64,000 bases of DNA. Source: Moniliella sp. 'wahieum'. Its lineage: Eukaryota; Basidiomycota; Moniliellomycetes; Moniliellales; Moniliellaceae. The DNA lies in assembly GCA_003971905.1 (NCBI GenBank), contig RSEE01000129.1:62001-126000 (forward strand). The letters run 5' to 3'. The position numbers and the translations under genes are program-made. The notes under the pieces are model-generated. The model did no database searches, had not been told where the DNA came from, and saw only the letters and a program-made list of their open reading frames with translations. Within the stretch, counting starts at the first letter, position 1; each line of letters starts with the position of its first letter. Below are positions 23,570 through 35,631 of this stretch, piece after piece.

Positions 23570-26500
23570 TTACGAGCTGGAAGGCAGCACGGACCGTCCA
23601 TCGCCTTGGCGGAGGGAGGCAAGACGCTTGCCAATCGAGTGCACGTCTGAAGAAGAGCGGGGGTTAGCTGAACGCTATTGAGGAGAGGGTGCGAAGAGAG
23701 GGCGGGGAAAAGGGGGGGGGGACATACACTTCTCCACCGCACTTGCTTCGGCGGGAGACAAAGCGGGAGTCAAGTCGTCCAGCGCCGGGTCGAGCAGTGT
23801 CAAAAACAGTGTCTCTGCCATCTCGTAGGCCAAGATGCAGGGATGTCGATTCCAGTCCTTGTCGTCTTGCGTCGAACAGGACCGGCGGCGCGCGTCGACA
23901 CTTAGCCCAGTCGAGATGGAGGTGGAGGCGGAAGTAGACACCGACGGAGAAGACGGAGGGGTATGCTGGTTCCGGTTCCAATCGTCCAGCGCGGCCCCCT
24001 TGGCCATTTGTTTGGCCATGTGCAAAATGAGCTGGTTAATGTCCTCTTGGGGGTGCAAGGCATCGCCTTCGCCCGTCCAGGCTTTGACCGTTTCGATTTG
24101 ATCCTGAATCTCACGGAAACGAAGTTGGAGCATGCGGGTCTCTGCCAAAGAGGGAAAAAAAGAAGTCAGGATCAGGCAAGACCAGGCGGTGTGTGTGAGG
24201 AAATGGGGGGCGGTGGGGGGTGAAGGGGGAAGGGGAGAAAAGACCACGTACTGTCAATCAACTCGGGACAGGCGCCTCTCGACGGATGCGTGCGTTTCCG
24301 CGCGTCAAAGAATGCGCGGGCCTCATTCAGGGCACGGTCCACCAGCGAAGCGGCTCGGACGTAAATCAACAAACACTCGGCCGCCACTGCCTCGGCATCC
24401 GAGATGGGAGCCAGAGGTGGGCAACCAGGGAAAGCCCCCAGTACCGATGCTGAGAACGGGGTAGAACTCGGGGTCGTGCCTGGCGTGCCATCGTCCCGCT
24501 CGGCCGCTGTACCTGAAGCGAAACTCAGTGACGACGAGGACCGGCCGGATCCAACACTGGGACGGTGGGCGTGACTCATGCCAGGATAGGGAGAGGCACC
24601 ACGACCGTCGCTGTCGAGCGCGGAGGAGCCGAACGGTCCGGCGGGACGAAGAAGAAAGTTGCCCAACTCAGTCAAGACCAGCGCTTTCTTGTCCAAGCCG
24701 TGAAGCGTGTCGAGCATTGTCCTCTCGTCGACGTCTAGATCGCTCATGTTGGGCCCTGCTGGTTCAAGCGATGGACCAGCAACGAGGCTGTTGCTGCCCA
24801 TACCGACAGCACTCGAAATACTTTGGCTTCGGTGACTCCCACGCAGAATGGCTTGAGCGTTGCGCAAGGGCGTTGTGCTGGGTGCTGTACTTTGGAGACG
24901 GACGGCAGCCTACTAAGAGCGCGTGTCAAGGAACTGCTGCCGGTTGGACTGGGAAGGAAACGGTAGGGGGAAGAGGTGCCTGCCTGCGGTAGACAAGCGG
25001 ACGATAGATCAGTGTTGGGGAGGGCAGTATGCCAGGGGCAGGCAAGCTCATCCCATACGGTCCCACCGAAGCACGTTGCTGTCCCGTCGCACATCTTGCT
25101 AAAGAATCCTGGCCAAAACTCGAGGCGCGTGAAGCCACACGCAAGGGGATTGGGCTGCTGGCCACCGGGCTACTACTTGAGGGCGCAGGGTTCACCTCTT
25201 GCCCTGGGCGAGCCATGGCTTGGACGAGTCCTTGAGAGAGAACGAGGAGAGTAACTCTGCCCGCCCACCGAGAAGGAAGTGGACGAGCGACGGTGGAACG
25301 AGGCCGGGCGCTGGTGAGGGGGTAACGCCAGAGCCGGGGGACTTGGAATGGGCACGGCCCTTGCCTCCCCCGACACGCTCGAAGTGGGTGTCCCCAGCGC
25401 CGGCGGGGCAGGAGTATGCGTCTCGGGGGGAGGGACAGTTGACCCGGATAGGAATGCAGGACGAGATCCCACCGCTCGCCCCTCCGTATGGCTAGGGGTT
25501 AGACTGTGGCGAGGTCCCATGAAGACTCGCGGCTGCACACTCAGGGGAGAGGTACCTGGCTTGTTCGCCGTAGGCTCGGCCGCCGACATCGTCCGGGCTC
25601 GAACCAGGGCGGGGGTGGGTGAGGCGACGGGAGACGGACGGGGAGAGCGAAGAGGGAGCAAGGCAGGGGATGCAGTACGGGGCAGCGCTTGCACCCTTGT
25701 TGATGGCTGCCCTCCCAACCTGGCAAAGGAAGGCGCGCGAATCTGGCTCAGGCGGCGAATGGGGACGAGCCCAAAGCTGCCATGGCTGCCGCCCGAGCGG
25801 CACTGGCGGCCGCCTGGGCTGAACTGGTATTGAACGTACCGGGGAACATTGGCATGACGGAGAATGTATCTGCCTCACGCGCAGCATGCGGCGCCTCATC
25901 CTCCACCATGGCGTAATCGCCATCCAACAGTCCGTCCTCTCCCATCGAAGGCACAGTAGGATGGATGGATGCGTCCGCCGAGGTGTTCGGCCCACGTGGG
26001 GAGACCGTGGTTGGACTGCAGCGTCCCGAGTCCCCCAAAGGCTTGGCGTTGGAGGAAGCCAAAGTCGCCTGGCTTGCTTCCTCACTGCTCGTGCTATTAG
26101 CACTAGGTTGCGCCACCGAGAGCCGTTTGGGCGTAGCCGAAGGAGATTGGTTAGCGATCGAACCCGTGGTCTGCTCGAATGAAGTCCTCTGCGCAGCAGG
26201 AATCCGGGGGCTGAGTGGAAGCAGACCCGAGGTGGGCACAGTTAGACTAGGCAATCGGCTCCGGGGCGAGGGCAAAGCGGTGACCGGGGTAAAGCCCACA
26301 GTGGTCTTGCAGGCGGGGCCCGGGCGGCCTATCTTGCTTGGCATGGACGAGGGGCCCATATCGCACCCCAGAGAGGTGGGAGAGCTGGACAGGCTCTTGC
26401 GTAGGAAAGCAGCGGGGGTGATGATGCTAGAGGTGCCTGCTCCACCCCGTCCGGATTGGTACTGGGGTGTATGCCACGGCGGCGAGTACGTAGGGAAGGC

Positions 26501-27929
26501 TCCTGGTCGGGAGGTGGGAAGGGCATTCAGGCTAGCGCCCGGAATGGGAACCGCACGAGAGCGGCCAAGAGAGGGTATTGGTGATGATGGTACAGTGGCG
26601 GGCGCCGCTGGAAGAGAAATAGAAGGAGCGTTGGAAATAGCGGGCAAGGTGGGGGTGGTAGGGGGCGAGAGCGATGTGGTGGTGGCTTCACTAATGGGGT
26701 TGCCGTGCGCGAAGATGAGATTTCTCTTCGAGTCGGAGGGGTGGCTGGAGTGGATTTCTCCTGCGAGATATCCAGCGGGGCAGACCGTCCTAACGCACGG
26801 GCCAATTGGGGCCCAGAGCCCGAAGCGACTGCCTCTGAACGAAAGAGCTCATCGAATCCAGCTCGCTCCACCGCCCTTCTCTTCAGCAACGCCCGAATGA
26901 TGCCCTTGAGGTCATCTGGAATCGGTGGCGGACGCACATAGGGGGGCAGGTTTTCTTGCGAGCGCCGAACGTTCTCTCGCGCCACGCTACTTTCGGACCG
27001 CTCGCAGGGGAAACGGATCCGGTCGTCGTTCTTCAATCCGACGCAGTAGCTCAATATAGTTGGCCGCTCGAAACGGGGTTTTCCCGTCGCCATTTCATAC
27101 GTCACGGCCCCGACCGACCAAAGATCAGCCTTAGCCCCATACTTTTCTCGGCGCAAAATCTCGGGAGCCATGTACAGTGGACTGCCACAAAGCGTCTCGG
27201 CCAACGAAGCAGCGGGCAAATGACGGGCAAAGCCAAAATCAGCTACTTTGATCTGGGGAATACCAAGCGGATGACCTGCTGCCAGAAACGCAGGCCCTGC
27301 TGGTTGAAGAAGGAGATTCTGGGGCTTAATGTCACGATGGACAATGTGCTTGCCCCACATGAACTCGAGCGCGCTGCAAAGTTGGTAGAGGAAGCTTCGC
27401 ACAATCCAGCAGTTGAGTCCGCCCCCGGGTGGGTGAGGAAAGTTCCTCACGTCCTCCCAGACTGCTTCGACAGCGGCGATGGGATCTGGAATGGAAGCCA
27501 TTAGGGCACCATTGGCCATAACCGAGGCACCAAGTTCAGCACTGTTGTACACGGGGTCTGCAGCGGCGGGGGCAGTGGGCGACGACGGGAGGCTCCCGTG
27601 AGATTTGATGTACATGCTCAGGTCGCCCCATGGGCAGAAAGGCATGACGAGGTAGATGTGTCCCGTTGTCTTGATGCAGTCGTGGAGCTCAACGACGTTG
27701 GGGTGAGAGATGCTCTGGAGAATGCTGATTTCGCCCTCCAGGTTGGCGACAACTTGTCGGTAAGGAGAACGCGGGACACGACCTTGATAGCGACAGGAGT
27801 GCGCGGGCGGAGTGCGTGGCAGCCCTTGCGGACGACGGCAAAGCTGCCATTGCCGATTTCGGTTGGGAGGAGGACATAGGAGCCCACGCGTTGTTCGTGC
27901 GTGGACTGCGCGGGGGTGCGCGAGTCCAT
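23570..27929 (-). CDS. Autophagy serine/threonine kinase Atg1
   Basis: ULK-type kinase that starts autophagosome formation with Atg13 and Atg17. From the ATG at 27929: GSYVLLPTEIGNGSFAVVRKG (glycine loop, split by none), VAIKVVSR with the catalytic Lys, then MPFCPWGDLSMYIKSHG, HRDIKPQNLLLQP, VADFGFARHLP and LCGSPLYMAPEIL, the last typical of Atg1. A long Ser/Pro-rich linker follows (about 24900-26600). The C-terminal MIT region is present: AEAVAAECLLIYVRAASLVD and REIQDQIETVKAWTG, then EMAETLFLTLLDPALDDL. Introns at 24142-24251 (110 bp) and 23647-23727 (81 bp, GTATGT donor); another likely lies near 24985-25045. Stop TAA at 23570-23572 after LASLRQGDGRSVLPSSS. At least three frame changes, one between the Lys motif and the GDLSMY block. 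Confidence 0.93.
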
Positions 27930-29090
27930 ATGGCGGGTGGTGTGAGCAGAGGGTTGGCGAGGGGGATCGAGGAGGGCGAGGGGGATGAGGGGGGCGAGGG
28001 AGGCAGGAGCGGTGTGTGCTGTTTGCTGTTTGCTGATGGATGGAGTGGGGATGGAGAGGGGGATAGGGATGGGGATGGAGACGGAAACGAAGACGGGGAT
28101 GGAGATGGAGATGGAGATGAGACAGAGACGGGGATGGAGACGGAGACGGAAATGGAGATGGAGACGGGGATGGAGAGGCGAGAGGGGCAATGGCGATGGA
28201 TGTTATCGGGCAGACAGGACGAGGCGCCCACAGATGGCCGGGTGGCGTGGCAGGCTGCGTGTCTATCGGCCGCCATCGATTAAATTAGATGGGCTTAGAG
28301 TCACATCGTGCATTCACCCATTCCCTCCTCCGTCGGATGAGATCATCGGCGACAAAATATAGTCCTGCCTAGTCATGAACAGCCTCGCTTACATAACTCT
28401 CGCGCCTGCTGTCCGGCTGCGCTAATCAGTGTACGCGCGCCCTGCCCTCCCCGCCTGGGTTACCAGGCCTTACTGCGTATAGGGTTAACTGGTAACCCTG
28501 GTTCACCACCTTCAACGTACACACCTTCACAATTGAATTCAATATTCACCGTGAATATTGTTCACCAGTGTTGCCAATCGCGTTGCCAATCGCATCATCC
28601 ATCAGCGCCAGCCCGCCCCCATGTCATGGCGTCAGCATCATCTGTCCCAGCCCCTCTTCCTTCGTGCTTGCGGGGCCGGTGTTCGTCAGCGCCCTATGCC
28701 CTAGTGGAGATCGACGCCTCTGATGGATGCGATCGATGATGATGCACCGCGCAGGATATAGTCCTTTTTTTTCGTGCGCCATCCTGGCATCTTGCCACAT
28801 TCCACCTCGCACCCCTGTTCTTTTTTGTACGCTACTATCAAAATACCCCTCCCCTCTGTTACATGTTATCCCGATCCTACCTACGCGTTGGAAATGTGGC
28901 GTAACATGGGCTGGCCGTGCGTGAAGTTGGTGACGCTTGGAGGTGAGAGGGTTGAAGTTGAACGTTGTCCTTCAACAGTGACTGAGGAGACGCAGCGGCA
29001 GGGGTCTGGAGGGGAAAAACAGCACTTGTAGCCTCTCGCGAACAGGAGGGACAGACAGATCGAGATTTTGGACGAAACAGGAGAAAAAGT
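27930..29090. other. Atg1 promoter side and intergenic DNA
   Basis: Begins with the GGATGGAGA repeat (separate entry). Further on, 28450-28515 is dense in GGTTACC/GGTAACC words, and 28720-28745 has GATGCGATCGATGATGATGC. No gene seen. Confidence 0.55.
28046..28185. repeat. GGGGATGGAGA-type purine minisatellite
   Basis: About 140 bp of imperfect six-base units (GGATGG, GGAGAT, GGAGAC). On the Atg1 coding strand it is a CCATCT/CCGTCT pyrimidine tract ending about 115 bp before the start codon, so it probably lies in the promoter or leader. Confidence 0.8.
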
Positions 29091-29183
29091 GCTTCCAAGG
29101 GGAATCGAACCCCTGTCACATCGACGTCTCACAGGCACGGGGCCAGTCTGGCAACGAGTAGTATACCACTAACCCATGAAAGC
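29091..29183 (-). tRNA. tRNA-Gly(GCC), probable, with about 24-nt intron
   Basis: Acceptor halves GCTTTCA and TGGAAGC pair with one G-T. The A box TGGGTTAGTGG and B box GGTTCGATTCC are good, and the T stem AGGGG/CCCCT is perfect. The anticodon loop reads TTGCCA, giving GCC with U33, followed by roughly 24 extra bases before the 3' half, as expected for a nuclear intron after position 37. The anticodon stem pairs poorly, so the isotype is not certain. A TTTTT terminator lies just downstream on the minus strand near 29085. Confidence 0.7.
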
Positions 29184-32100
29184 TTTACGACATGAAAAAA
29201 GATACAAACTCCCCATGACATTTCCTTCTTGCAAAAGTTGGCGTCGCTTCTAAGGGAGTTGCTTTCATGTACTTAGTACTTATCACCATTCATTCATGTC
29301 CTTCAATCCCAAAACACCAGCACATAGGCGCCAGAGAGAACAGATATAGTATGAGCGATAGCGGAGCATGTTGCGCAAGCAAAATACGAGCGCTCAAATC
29401 CCACAGCGGAGGGCACAATGCTCGGCATTCAATATGCGCGGCGAATCGCGCTGTGTTATCTTGACTGCGCCATCTACCCGTTTGGGGGGATTGCACTCAG
29501 AAACCGGGATGACCACATATATGTTGCAGGCTTGACGCGTTCCAAACCAAAGTAAAAAGCACGCTTTTCAGCGGCGGTCTGACGGCCAAAAGAGCGTGTG
29601 GCTACGGTTGCGGGAGACCAAGAACAAAAATCTATACCAGCCGAGACTACACACAGAACTCGAATAAGAACGCCTGAAGGAAAGACCAAGAAAAGTGATA
29701 AGACAATTCATGTGTACAAACAAAACTTAAGAGAGGGGTAGATGCCTACAATTGGCTCAAACTCCTGGGTGGAGTACTCTCCTCCAAGCAAAACTATACG
29801 CGGGGAGCAAAAGATGTTGCTCAAAAGATAGTGGCAACTTTACAGCAGAGGCTGAGCCATTGCTTACGAAGCTCCGAAGGGAAATCCGTCCTCTTGGTGA
29901 GATTCGTTGGATGACAGGTTTATTGAGCGAGCGCTGCCTTCTGTGGACGGACGTCCACTTGTTATATATACCTCGCTCTTCCACCTTTTCTCAAGTGCTC
30001 GTACCCTTACTGTAAGTTTTGGTACTTTTAAGGTTCGTCTCCGACCTTTAGTAAACAATCCTCACCACCTCATCTCTTTTCCGTCAAATTCATTACCAGT
30101 CTCGTATATCGGCAACCACTCGAGTCTTTCATCTCCCACCAATATTGCTTCTCTCTGCCGAATCTGCCTACTGCATCATCCACAGAACGACCTGGCATCC
30201 TTCACGAGAGCGAGACTCTGTTGATTTAATCATAAGGCTGAGGGGCCGAGGATAGACTAGACAATGCCTTTTGTGCTTTTGGCACAGTCTCCCTTACATG
30301 CTGCAACTTGGGAGATTAGCTCTCTAGCCGGAGGGCCAGAAGAACAAAACTAAAGCTTTCCCATGCCCTCACTGCACCCCCCCAAAGGGCATCCGTAATG
30401 CCCTGCAGTGAGCTTTCCTTCTCCTGGCTTCATTTTCAAGTCGTATAAGCGATGGGGTCCCCCCCCCCCCCCCTGTGACTAATTTCTTCAGTCCCGTTCC
30501 GTCAGCCCGACGATCCTACCGCCCTGCCCATGATCGTTGGCGGCCATCCGCTTTTTGATCCAGACGGAGCTGGAAACATATTGCCTCGTGCAGATGACGG
30601 TTCTTCTATTAGCCAAGAGCAAACCACATGGCGCGTGACGAAGGGCACTGTTGCGGCTGTGACATGCGCAGTAGCTTGCCCAAGCACGCTGATGTGTCGT
30701 TAAACATTGAAGAGACATGTGGCCAGTCCCTGGGATGCATGTGGCCCGAGCTGCCCGTGTCACAGTCGGGGCTAAGACGAGGGAGACCAGAATCGGGATT
30801 AGGCCAAGGGGTGTAGCAATCGTTCGTGCGGAAGAAATTGGAAATGGGAGCGAGATCAGCCAAACCATGACAGCCCGCGTCTTTCCTTTTCCTACCACTG
30901 TTCCGTGTGGTTGGCTTCACAGTTGTTTGCAGTCTCGGTCCCGTCGTTTGCTATGACGGATCCATGGCTGTGGCCCAAGGCATATCTAGGTGCCTGAGAG
31001 TCTATCAGCGTTGCTCAGTTCTCGTATCTCATTCGCCTGACTGGCCTGCCGGGCCGGGGATTGGTTTGGTCCTTCCCGCCATCCCCGGCACTGCGTCACC
31101 TTTCAGTACCGCTTATGGCGAAGACCTGCTTTTTGCCTTTCGCCACTCGCAAGTAAAGTTATCGCTTGACTTGTGCCGACCGACACATATATTCTGGTAG
31201 ATATAAATGGGAGGGTGGCGCACGGACTGGCTACCGGTTACCGAGTTATATAACCGGGTTACCCAGTTACCAGATACCTGTTACGCGTTATGCGTTACGA
31301 GAGGCGACAACTGTGAGCTTAACGTTACGAAGAGTGGGAGCCGCTGGCCCCTGCGAGGACCCTGGCCCAACGGCTGAAGTGTGGGTGCGGTGTGGCCTGG
31401 TGTGGAAAGTGTAGTGTAGCCCAGACCTGCATGCGCACAGCCAAAAAAACTGATTGCATAGCCTCTAACTCGTTCGTTTTTCGCCGTTGCCGGCCTCGCG
31501 CGGCGGCAAGGCCGGCCACAGGCGCCAAGCCCCAAGCCTTGGAGGCAGGATGGATGGGATGGGGTGCGATGGATCGGCGGGGCGGGGCGGGGCTGGGCAG
31601 CTGGCTGGTGGTGGCGGGCTGGGTACGTTGGCGGTGGGCCTCGGCGGGGCAGCGAGTTGAGTACGTGGGTGAGTATGTTGCGTACGTGGGTTGCGTGGGT
31701 GCGGGAGGACGGAGTAGCCCGTAGTACATAGTTGGGAAGCACAGGGCGGCCGCCGTCTGGGCACTGCCACGCACTGCCCGCCACTGCCTGCCACTGCCTG
31801 GGGCGGCCAGACAGGCGCGCGCAGCCACCTGGGCGGCCACTGCGGCCCAGCGCCCACCCTTGCTGCCGCACAGGGGAACACCCTGGCCATTACATCAGCA
31901 GCGCGGCGGCTCCCGTGCCGGCGGGCTTAGCGCGGCTCCCGCAGCCCACCACCGCGCGCACAGGGCCAGTGTTTTTGCTAGGGTTGCACCACACGCCGCC
32001 GTTGGGTCGGCGGGCGTGTTGTGTTGGCGCAGCAGCCCTTCGTCTGCGGCGGCGGCTTCTTTGCGTGCTACCACCACCCATCTCTGCCTGCTCAGCTCGT

Positions 32101-32480
32101 CCGTCCTGCTGCTCCCGCCTGCCACGCCTGGCGTTTCCATGCTCTGCTGTTGACACCCGCGCCCCCCCTTACGACCACCACCACGACCTGGTACGTCTCC
32201 GCCCCCCCTCCTGCCCCGGCTGACCCCCCTCCCCCTCCCCGTGGCCAGCTACGACAGGGTGCACATGCTGCCCCAGTTCTAGCCAACGACCCTCTGTTAC
32301 GACCCAGTCCACGACCCCCTCCGACACTTTACGACCCCCCCCTCCCCCCCCCCTAACCTCCGCCTTCTCCCCCACCCAACACCCCCACTTCCCCCATCCA
32401 CATCCCCATCCACAACCCTAACCGACCCCCCCATCTACCTCTCCCCCTCCTCTTTACGACCTGACGACCCCACGATCAGA
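29184..32480. other. Long region without a recognised gene; leader of the zinc-finger gene at its right end
   Basis: 29184-30480 is more AT-rich than its surroundings and holds no convincing protein. A poly-C run lies near 30459-30473. 31230-31300 is packed with GGTTACC/GTTACCAG words. From about 31730 the sequence turns C-rich and probably forms the promoter and long leader of the C2H2 gene; it includes a CTAGGGTTGC element and, at about 32412-32420, CAACCCTAA. Confidence 0.45.
31978..31987 (+). promoter_or_regulatory. CTAGGGTTGC element upstream of the zinc-finger gene
   Basis: Ten-base word found at six places in the window, four of them on the coding strand upstream of a gene. Here it lies 494 bp before the ATG. 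It contains the telobox core TAGGGTT. Function is inferred from recurrence only. Confidence 0.4.
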
Positions 32481-33636
32481 ATGCCTCTCTCCTCTGCCTT
32501 CCCCACCGACCACCTCGACGCCTCCCTGCCTCTGTGGGGCGACTCATGGCTTCTCCCTTCCACCCCGGGCCTCAGCCCTTCCTCCCTCTCCCCCTCGACG
32601 GATGCGACCGACTGGCTCGTCTCGCCTCCGTCCCTCCTGCCCTGCGCTTCAGACACCACCTTTGCCTCGGACAACACCTTTGCCTCCGACACCACCTTTG
32701 TCTCCGATCAGACCGACTTCCACGTCGACGTTGCCGCCAAGGCCAAGGCCAAGGTTTCGGCCCCGGCTGACGAGCAGGCCTCCCTGCTTGTCGCCGCGCC
32801 GCTCACTCACGCTCCTTTTTCTGCGCTCTGGCCCCCCTCTACAACTGTGTGTCCGACACGATTCCCTCTCTCCTGCCCCGGGCCCCGCTCCCGGCGCTGC
32901 CGTTGCCCCGACACCCACGCCGTCCTTGGAAGGCGACCTAGCCTGGCCAACGATGGACGCTGCGTGTCTTCTTTCCGATACTTCGATGCCGCCCACGGTG
33001 TCGACTTTGTCGCCGCTCTCGTCGTCGCTTTCAACTTGGACCTCTACTCTTCCCTCTGGTCCGGCGGCTACGCCCACGGAGCCTACGACCTCCTCCCCGC
33101 TCACTTGGCCATTGTCGATGCCTGCGTATTGGTTTGGCCCCGGCGGCTTTCCGCTTGCCACTCCGGCTGCGCTGGCCGCTGCGCCGGGCCTACCTCTTTC
33201 GCCTTCGGCTGCTGGGCTCGAACCGGAGGCACTGGCTTCTAACGTTTTTGGCATGTCCAGCTTCCACCCGACTGCTAGCCCTTGCGGCGATGGCGCGATG
33301 GAACGGCTGGGTGCGCCAGTGGAACTTCGTGCGGCCGTTTCGGGGGCCAAGGTGCGCAAGCCGCAGAGCCGCAAGCAGCGCAACCCACAGCGCAAGGTGA
33401 CGCCGTGTTCTGCGTATGTGGGGCACAATGGACGTGCGTACGTGTGTTTGGTGGCGGAATGCGAAAAGACATTTAAGCGGTCGGAACATGTCAAGCGGCA
33501 TGTGCGTGCGGTGCACATGAAGGAACGACCGTACCCGTGCTTGCACCCCAGTTGCGGCCGCTTGTTCAGTCGCCACGACAATCTCAAGCAGCACACACGT
33601 ACCCACACCAAGCCCCGTCCGCATTCCCACGGATGA
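32481..33636 (+). CDS. C2H2 zinc-finger transcription regulator, Msn2/4-like
   Basis: Probable DNA-binding regulator. From the ATG at 32481 an acidic, Ser/Thr-rich N-terminus (AFPTDHLDASLPLWGDSWL, then Asp-Thr-Phe-Ala-Ser repeats near 32650-32710) suits an activation region. Two adjacent C2H2 fingers lie at the extreme C-terminus, about 33430-33610: CLVAECEKTFKRSEHVKRH with HMKE linker, and CLHPSCGRLFSRHDNLKQH ending THTK. Recognition-helix residues KRSEHVKRH and SRHDNLKQH resemble stress-response factors of the Msn2/Msn4 class, which bind CCCCT; this specificity is an inference. One frame change of opposite sense (or two deletions) lies near 32850. Stop TGA at 33634-33636. A basic patch (KVRKPQSRKQRNPQRK) precedes the fingers. 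Confidence 0.8.
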
Positions 33637-35427
33637 ACTCAAACTCACTGGTTCGAACCAACGTTCTGTTCTGCCTCCCCTCCCTCTAAGCCTGCGCTGC
33701 CCCCGCCTTGATTTTTTCGGCCCCCATGCTCTTGCATCCTATGCGGAGGAACGGACCTCCTTCCCCCTTCCCTTCCCCATTTTTCTTTTCTTTTTTCTTT
33801 TTTCTCTTCTTCTTTCACACTGCCTCCTTTGTGTCTTTTTTCTTTTGGCGCCCCGTTTCGTCAACAGTCTCGATGACTGCTTTGCCCGGCCCTGCTCTTC
33901 TCTCCTCTCCTCTAAACTACATTACACTACTCTACTCTGCTCTCCTATCCACTGCCCTACACGGTCTGTACCGTCGCTAGCTGTGCCCCGTTTCTTTCGC
34001 CTCCTTGCCTCTTTGCCTCCTTACTTCCTTATCTTCTTCTCCCTCCCATGCTTCTCCACCCTGTCCCCCCCCCCCCCTCTCTGGCCTGCTAGCCCTACCA
34101 CTGGGCCCTTACACTCCTTTGCCGTGCCCCCGTGCCCCTGCCCGACTTGAATCTACCTCGCCGTGTGCCCCGTCTGTCCTACTCTACTCCTCTACTCTAC
34201 TCCCCCCCTTAGGATTGGTTCTTGTTCTCTTCTTAGGACTCGTCTTTCGCCTGGCCTTTCACGTCAAACCGTGTTGGCCAACCCCCCCTGTCGCCACCTT
34301 CCCCAGCCTTTCTCTTCCTTGGCACCCGTTGCACGTATATGGCTGTGGCTTTTTTTGTTGCGGCAGCTGTTGGATGGATCATCGATCATGCGTCATGGGG
34401 CAGCTGCGGAAAATGGTGTACGGTGGGAAGCAGGTTCATGCTCGGCTTGGCGGACAAACGTCACGGTCACGGTCACGTCGGTACGGAGCTATGGACGTGC
34501 GATGGGGGGGCGGGCGTCGAAAGGACTAAACATTTTACACTACCCCCCCCGCTCCACCTTGAAGCTTGACCCCTGACCGCCTGACCGGTAACCAGCAAGA
34601 GTAAGGGGACGGACGATTCGATCAACAATCCGTAATCCGTAATCCCACCGCGCCAAAATCCAAAATCCACAAATCAGACAAAGTAATCGATTGCCATCCT
34701 GCCCAACCCAAACCCATGGGGCCCACAGGGAGGGACAAGGGAACGCAGTGGGGACGTAGGTTAAGGTACGAGGTAAAGTGGTGTATATACGTAGTAACGA
34801 GGTAATGTAAAGTGGTGTATATAAGCGTGGGGAGTGGGCATCGGCTGTCCCTAGGCCGTCTTCTTCTTCTTCTTGCCAACGTGCAATGCTGGAGCTTGGG
34901 ATCGCGTCGCGATCGGATCGGATCGGATCGGATCAGATCGGATTGGATCGGATGGCACCGGACCAGATTGGGGTACTTGGCTTGGCTCGGTTTTCCTTCG
35001 TCTTGTTTCGCTTCACTTCAGAGAAGCGTGGACCGTGGACCGTGGACCGCACGGGAAAGGTAGGGGCATTGGCATCCGCTTGCTTGGCTTGGCTTGGCTT
35101 GGTTTCGCTCTGCCTTCCTCCCCCCTCGGAAGAGATGGACGACCCAAGTACCCCCCACGACAAACGGAATGGAACAGAGAGCAGGAACAGGGAGACAAAG
35201 CAAGGGAGGGAACAGGAAAAAAAGGCTAGGAGTGGGAGAGGGGAGGTCCCTGGCATGGCATTCGGCACCACAGCCTACCTCCCTGCCCACCGCCATGCGC
35301 CATGCCACACCACGCCTCCCCGGTGCCTACGGGAGACGAAGGAGGTGCGCCACACTTGGGAGGGGAGGGGTAAAGAGGGTAGGACGCGGCGAGAGAGAGA
35401 AAGGGGCGAACGAGGGAAGGGGGGGGG
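33637..35427. other. Intergenic with simple repeats, no gene recognised
   Basis: 33700-34230 is a very pyrimidine-rich 3' flank with C and CT runs. 34900-35110 carries short tandem repeats. No protein-like frame. Confidence 0.5.
34910..34955. repeat. GATCG tandem repeat
   Basis: Six to seven copies of a GATCG or GATTG unit in a row. Two more short tandems follow nearby: GACCGTG near 35031-35050 and TTGGC near 35080-35103. Confidence 0.8.
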
Positions 35428-35631
35428 CTAGCCTGCGTTGGTAGGGCGGGAGCAGGCCGGCGGGGGCGAGGGCAAGACGTGTTTGGTGGAGGCAGTGGTG
35501 GAGGGCAAGTCTTCGGGCGCACAGGTGTGGTGGGCACAGCGAGGACAGAGCAGCGCAAGGCTCGTGCCCACCACGCGGTTGCAGGGCACGCACCAGCGGA
35601 AGAAGGTCTCCTCGCCGAGTGGCGTCGACAT
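35428..35631 (-). CDS. Small hypothetical protein with zinc-ribbon-like cysteines
   Basis: A 67-residue frame starting at the ATG at 35631 (MSTPLGEETFFRWC). It has CVPC, then after eleven residues CPRC, followed by HHTC, a pattern that could bind zinc. The C-terminus is low-complexity and ends with PTNAG. I do not recognise a family. The same frame stays open far upstream, so the protein could be longer or spliced; GC-rich chance ORFs are common here, so the call rests on the Cys spacing. Confidence 0.35.
   Translation of the reverse strand: MSTPLGEETFFRWCVPCNRVVGTSLALLCPRCAHHTCAPEDLPSTTASTKHVLPSPPPACSRPTNAG

Noticed and set aside
25965-26900. 311-codon plus-strand frame inside Atg1
   Set aside because: It lies opposite the Ser/Pro-rich linker of Atg1 and shows no recognisable feature.
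28046-28185. Repetitive purine tract as a CRISPR-like array
   Set aside because: Units are six bases with no spacers and the genome is eukaryotic; it is a simple minisatellite.
32649-33611. 320-codon minus-strand frame opposite the zinc-finger gene
   Set aside because: The plus strand encodes two intact C2H2 fingers; the minus frame is open because of codon bias.
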